NCBI GenBank assembly: GCA_934565855.1
Contig: CAKTIO010000010.1
Coordinates: forward strand, 1-64,000
Source: an uncultured Dysosmobacter sp.
Lineage (GTDB): Bacteria; Bacillota; Clostridia; Oscillospirales; Oscillospiraceae
Direction of reading: 5' to 3'
DNA: 64,000 bases
Shown: one piece after another, positions 61,348 through 64,000 of the stretch
Position numbering within the stretch: the first letter of the stretch is position 1
Layout of the letters: each line of letters opens with the position of its first letter
Position numbers and translations under genes: made by a program
The notes under the pieces: model-generated
The model's database searches: none
What the model was told of the DNA's origin: nothing
The model's input: the letters and a program-made list of their open reading frames with translations, nothing else

Positions 61348-64000
61348 TCAGAGCTCCTGAGAGGAGATCTCCTCCGCAGACAGCCCGTCCAGAGAAATGG
61401 AGACCGCTCTCTCCGTCTCCGGCGCGGGCAGCACAGCCACTCCGGGTACTTCCGTTTCCTCCCCGGCGTCCGGTGCTTCCGCACTGCTGTCCTCCGTGTC
61501 CTCTGCCGCTCCGGCGATCACCACCGGGCGCAGCCCGTCTGTTTCGGGCAGCACCACAGCGTCATCCGCCGACTGCGGCGCCTGAACAGCTGCCGCCATG
61601 ACCTTGCAGGTCATGGTCTGGAACTGCTCACTGGTGATGGTAACGGTATACTCCTTTCCCGCAGCGGGAGCCACATTCGTGGTCATTTCCAGCGCCGTCA
61701 GAGACGCTCCGTTCAGCAGATAAACAGGATTTCTCGCTGCGCCATCACTGACCGTGATGGTGGAATTTCCCAGTTCCTCCAGTGTCACTGCGGTGCCAGC
61801 CTTCTGAATGGTCAGCGTCAGCTGGCTGCCCGTCAGCTGGGCGGAAAGCTCCGCCGCGGGCTTTACCGCGTTGATAAGTCCAGGCAGCTCGTCCAGCAGG
61901 TCCGCGGCTGCGCCATAGGTGGGCGCATCGCTCGCCAGCAGCTCCTTCAGCTCCTCTGCATGTTCTACCAGCACCTGATAGGCTTCCGAAGTCTTATCCG
62001 GCGCATGCTCCAGCCAGTATTCCACCAGGAGCTTCCAGGTTTCTTCCAATTCCGTCATCTGGCTTTCCCGGGCAGGCGTGTTGGCGCCGTGCAGGTCGTC
62101 TGCCGTGACGATGATATTTTTTACGGTATAATCCGCATAACCCAGCGCGTAAACCGTCAGTTCCCACTTTCCGGTGCCATCCGTTCCCTCCGGCAGCCGG
62201 CAGCGGAGAGAATCCGTCAGACCCAGCTGAATACCCAGAGATTTGTGCATCCAGTCATCGGATGCAAACTTGGTACCGTAGGTCGCCAGCGGTGTGTTAC
62301 TGTCGCTATCACCGTAATAGGTCCACAGCACCGTCTGCATTTTGCTGCCCAGCGGTCCGTAGTCTCCCTTCAAGTCCACCCGCAGGAAGTCACCGAACTG
62401 ACTGGCATACGGAATCTCTATCGTCACACCACTGACCTGTGCCAGCTCCTGATTCAGGATACCGGACTCCGTGCCGGTCTGGCGGGCGCTGAAGGACCAG
62501 ACGCCGTTTTCACGGCTTACCGTCTTCAGACCGTTGGTGTTCTCGGTCACATTGGCAATGAGACCGTCATAGGAATTCAAATTGCCCTCTGTATAGCCGC
62601 CCCGCAGAGTCTCGCCGTTGCAGGTGACCTTATATGCCTTGCAGAAATCGGAGAAATCCTTCCGGGCAACTGCCACAGGCACATACTTGATGCCTACGAT
62701 CTCATAGTGGTCATAGGTATACTCTATTCCATTTGCCGTAATGGTGCTGCCGCTCCAAGTGATGGTGCTGCCATCCGCCAGCACAGCAGTGTCTTTTCCT
62801 GTCCAGTATACCGGCTCAAAGGTGACCTTGGGATCGGTGGTATAAACAATGACATCCTGCTGGAAGCTGCCGCGGTGGCGACCGTGGTTCACCGTTGCGC
62901 GGGTCACCGCGTCAAATGCGCCGGTGTCATGCTCGTTGTTTCCGTCCAGCTCGCTCCCGGCGGCGGTGAGGTCACCGCCCACAACGTCAATGTCCTCGTT
63001 TTCCCAATACTCCGCATAGCTCACAGAAGCGTAAGCATACACGGTGTCCGGCAGCTTCGCAGAAAAGCTCAGCTCCGGATAGCCCGCAGCGGTAATGACG
63101 ATCTGATAGCCGTTTTCCGCATCCGCGGGGTCCTTTGCAAAGCAGGCGGCACTGAGCTCCAGCCGCCCCGTCTTGCTGTCCACCACCACAACGGCGCCGC
63201 GTCCGGTGGGCGCGTAGGAAGCACCGTCCACGCTGACCTGAGTGATGTTGCTGAGGTAGTTGGCAAGTCCCTCTCCGGTCAGACCCAGCTGAGCCGCGTC
63301 ATAGGAGATGGGATTGGTCTCCGAGGTCAGGGTAAATGCTTTTGTGACCGGGAGATAGGTGATATCGTCCACCTCAAAGCTGGCAAACTTCAGGGTGTAT
63401 GCGCCGGGCAGCATCTGGGAAACATCCCAGCTCAGCTTACCGTCCGCATAGGTGAAGCCCTCCACCGCTTCTCCGGCGGCATTCAGCACCTGATAGCTGC
63501 TGGTGTTCTGCAAGCCGTTGACATTCACGGTGGTCTCTCCGCCAGAGACGTTGGCATCTGTCACCTGAACCTGAACCTTTACGGGAACCTTGATGGCGTC
63601 AAACGCCACATCAAACTGTCCCTCATTGGTGAAATAGGTCACGCCGGTGATGGTCTTGCCCATCATGCTCTCATAGTGGGCAGAGCTGGTAGAGCAGTTA
63701 TGTACGCTGGTGGTAATGCCCGCGCACCATGCCAGCTGCGTATAGCGCCAGATGTTTTCCAGATGACGCAGACCGTAGTCGCTACCGTCCGTATGGACCA
63801 CCACACCGTAAATGGTGGGCTCCAGATCCTCCATGCCGGTGCCGGTCAGGTTCAGCTGGTAATCGCCATAGGTGGTCTCCGTTTGCAGGGAGGCATTGGC
63901 GGAGACGCTCTTCGCAGGCATATTCTGAATGCTGCCGAAGGTCAGATCGCCGTTTTCAGCCTTGCTGAGAACCTTATAGTAAGCGGGAGCCTCGGAGAGA
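61348..64000 (-). CDS. Large secreted Tp47-like / hemoglobin-interacting-domain-like protein (partial)
   Basis: An open frame of more than 880 codons that continues past the right edge, so its N-terminus is missing. The segment YGVVVHTDGSDYGLRHLENIW, given as TDGSDYGLRHLENIW, and VYAYASVSYAEYWENEDIDV, given as VSYAEYWENEDIDV, resemble domains of the Treponema Tp47 lipoprotein. The stretch VSVDGASYAPTG ... GYQIVITAAGYPELSFSAKL resembles the DUF1533/Shr hemoglobin-interacting domain. The C-terminus is Pro/Glu/Asp-rich. It lies upstream of the heme/FMN redox operon on the same strand, so it may deliver a substrate or bind heme. No anchor is visible in the part present. Confidence 0.6.
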   Translation of the reverse strand, partial: LSEAPAYYKVLSKAENGDLTFGSIQNMPAKSVSANASLQTETTYGDYQLNLTGTGMEDLEPTIYGVVVHTDGSDYGLRHLENIWRYTQLAWCAGITTSVHNCSTSSAHYESMMGKTITGVTYFTNEGQFDVAFDAIKVPVKVQVQVTDANVSGGETTVNVNGLQNTSSYQVLNAAGEAVEGFTYADGKLSWDVSQMLPGAYTLKFASFEVDDITYLPVTKAFTLTSETNPISYDAAQLGLTGEGLANYLSNITQVSVDGASYAPTGRGAVVVVDSKTGRLELSAACFAKDPADAENGYQIVITAAGYPELSFSAKLPDTVYAYASVSYAEYWENEDIDVVGGDLTAAGSELDGNNEHDTGAFDAVTRATVNHGRHRGSFQQDVIVYTTDPKVTFEPVYWTGKDTAVLADGSTITWSGSTITANGIEYTYDHYEIVGIKYVPVAVARKDFSDFCKAYKVTCNGETLRGGYTEGNLNSYDGLIANVTENTNGLKTVSRENGVWSFSARQTGTESGILNQELAQVSGVTIEIPYASQFGDFLRVDLKGDYGPLGSKMQTVLWTYYGDSDSNTPLATYGTKFASDDWMHKSLGIQLGLTDSLRCRLPEGTDGTGKWELTVYALGYADYTVKNIIVTADDLHGANTPARESQMTELEETWKLLVEYWLEHAPDKTSEAYQVLVEHAEELKELLASDAPTYGAAADLLDELPGLINAVKPAAELSAQLTGSQLTLTIQKAGTAVTLEELGNSTITVSDGAARNPVYLLNGASLTALEMTTNVAPAAGKEYTVTITSEQFQTMTCKVMAAAVQAPQSADDAVVLPETDGLRPVVIAGAAEDTEDSSAEAPDAGEETEVPGVAVLPAPETERAVSISLDGLSAEEISSQEL

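Noticed and set aside
1..64000. tRNA, rRNA, CRISPR, insertion sequence or prophage genes
   Set aside because: No regularly spaced repeats, transposase or integrase motifs, or tRNA-like T-loop/acceptor patterns were recognised on either strand; a covariance search would be needed to exclude small RNAs fully.

Overview
The window reads as chromosome of a GC-rich Firmicute of the Clostridia, most like an Oscillospiraceae-type gut anaerobe. The grounds are: Gram-positive Shine-Dalgarno sites (AGGAGG) with frequent GTG and TTG starts, sigma-A promoters, a T-box leader, a Firmicute-type LexA box, a dnaG-rpoD pair, a flavodiiron protein, and many hybrid histidine kinases and GGDEF proteins. I saw no rRNA, tRNA, CRISPR array, insertion sequence or phage module. 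The right edge cuts a large gene. The left edge carries a promoter firing out of the window.

Left third (1-24.6 kb), mostly housekeeping. A T-box-controlled aminotransferase follows uppP-ftsK on the minus strand. Next come a LysR regulator with an aminotransferase-ridA operon, a D-2-hydroxyacid dehydrogenase, ftsH behind a small coiled-coil gene, a TetR gene divergent from a TauE/SafE-type permease, an AT-richer CoiA-like nuclease gene, murC, a phosphopantetheinyl transferase, dnaG-rpoD, and a TetR gene followed by two ABC half-exporters.

Centre (24.8-50.5 kb), an unusually dense signalling region. Two operons pair a substrate-binding lipoprotein with a hybrid histidine kinase; one of these lipoproteins carries a 5'-nucleotidase-C-like tail. 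Between them lie a REC-HD-GYP-GGDEF protein, a third hybrid kinase tightly coupled to a 1509-residue leucine-rich-repeat surface protein and a MoxR/DUF58/transglutaminase-like module, a free-standing HPt protein, a CorA-type transporter, a membrane diguanylate cyclase and a flavodiiron protein. All three kinases end in a receiver and lack an HPt domain. The HPt protein and the REC-HD-GYP-GGDEF protein could therefore complete a many-input phosphorelay that sets cyclic di-GMP. No DNA-binding response regulator is present in the window. The hybrid kinase / LRR / MoxR / DUF58 / dead-transglutaminase operon is the best candidate here for an undescribed system.

Right part (50.6-64 kb). An M20 amidohydrolase is divergent from a UvrD-family helicase whose promoter carries a LexA box. 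Then come a 29-codon candidate gene, a YeiH-family permease, a methyltransferase with two paralogous ATC-hydrolase-like proteins, and a minus-strand flavin electron-transfer operon (heme-membrane/FMN-binding protein, ApbE, NusG-II protein, Gx transporter). Upstream of that operon is a large secreted Tp47-like protein that runs off the window. A shared GTTAG-N6-CTAAC inverted repeat precedes both the ABC-exporter pair and the methyltransferase operon.
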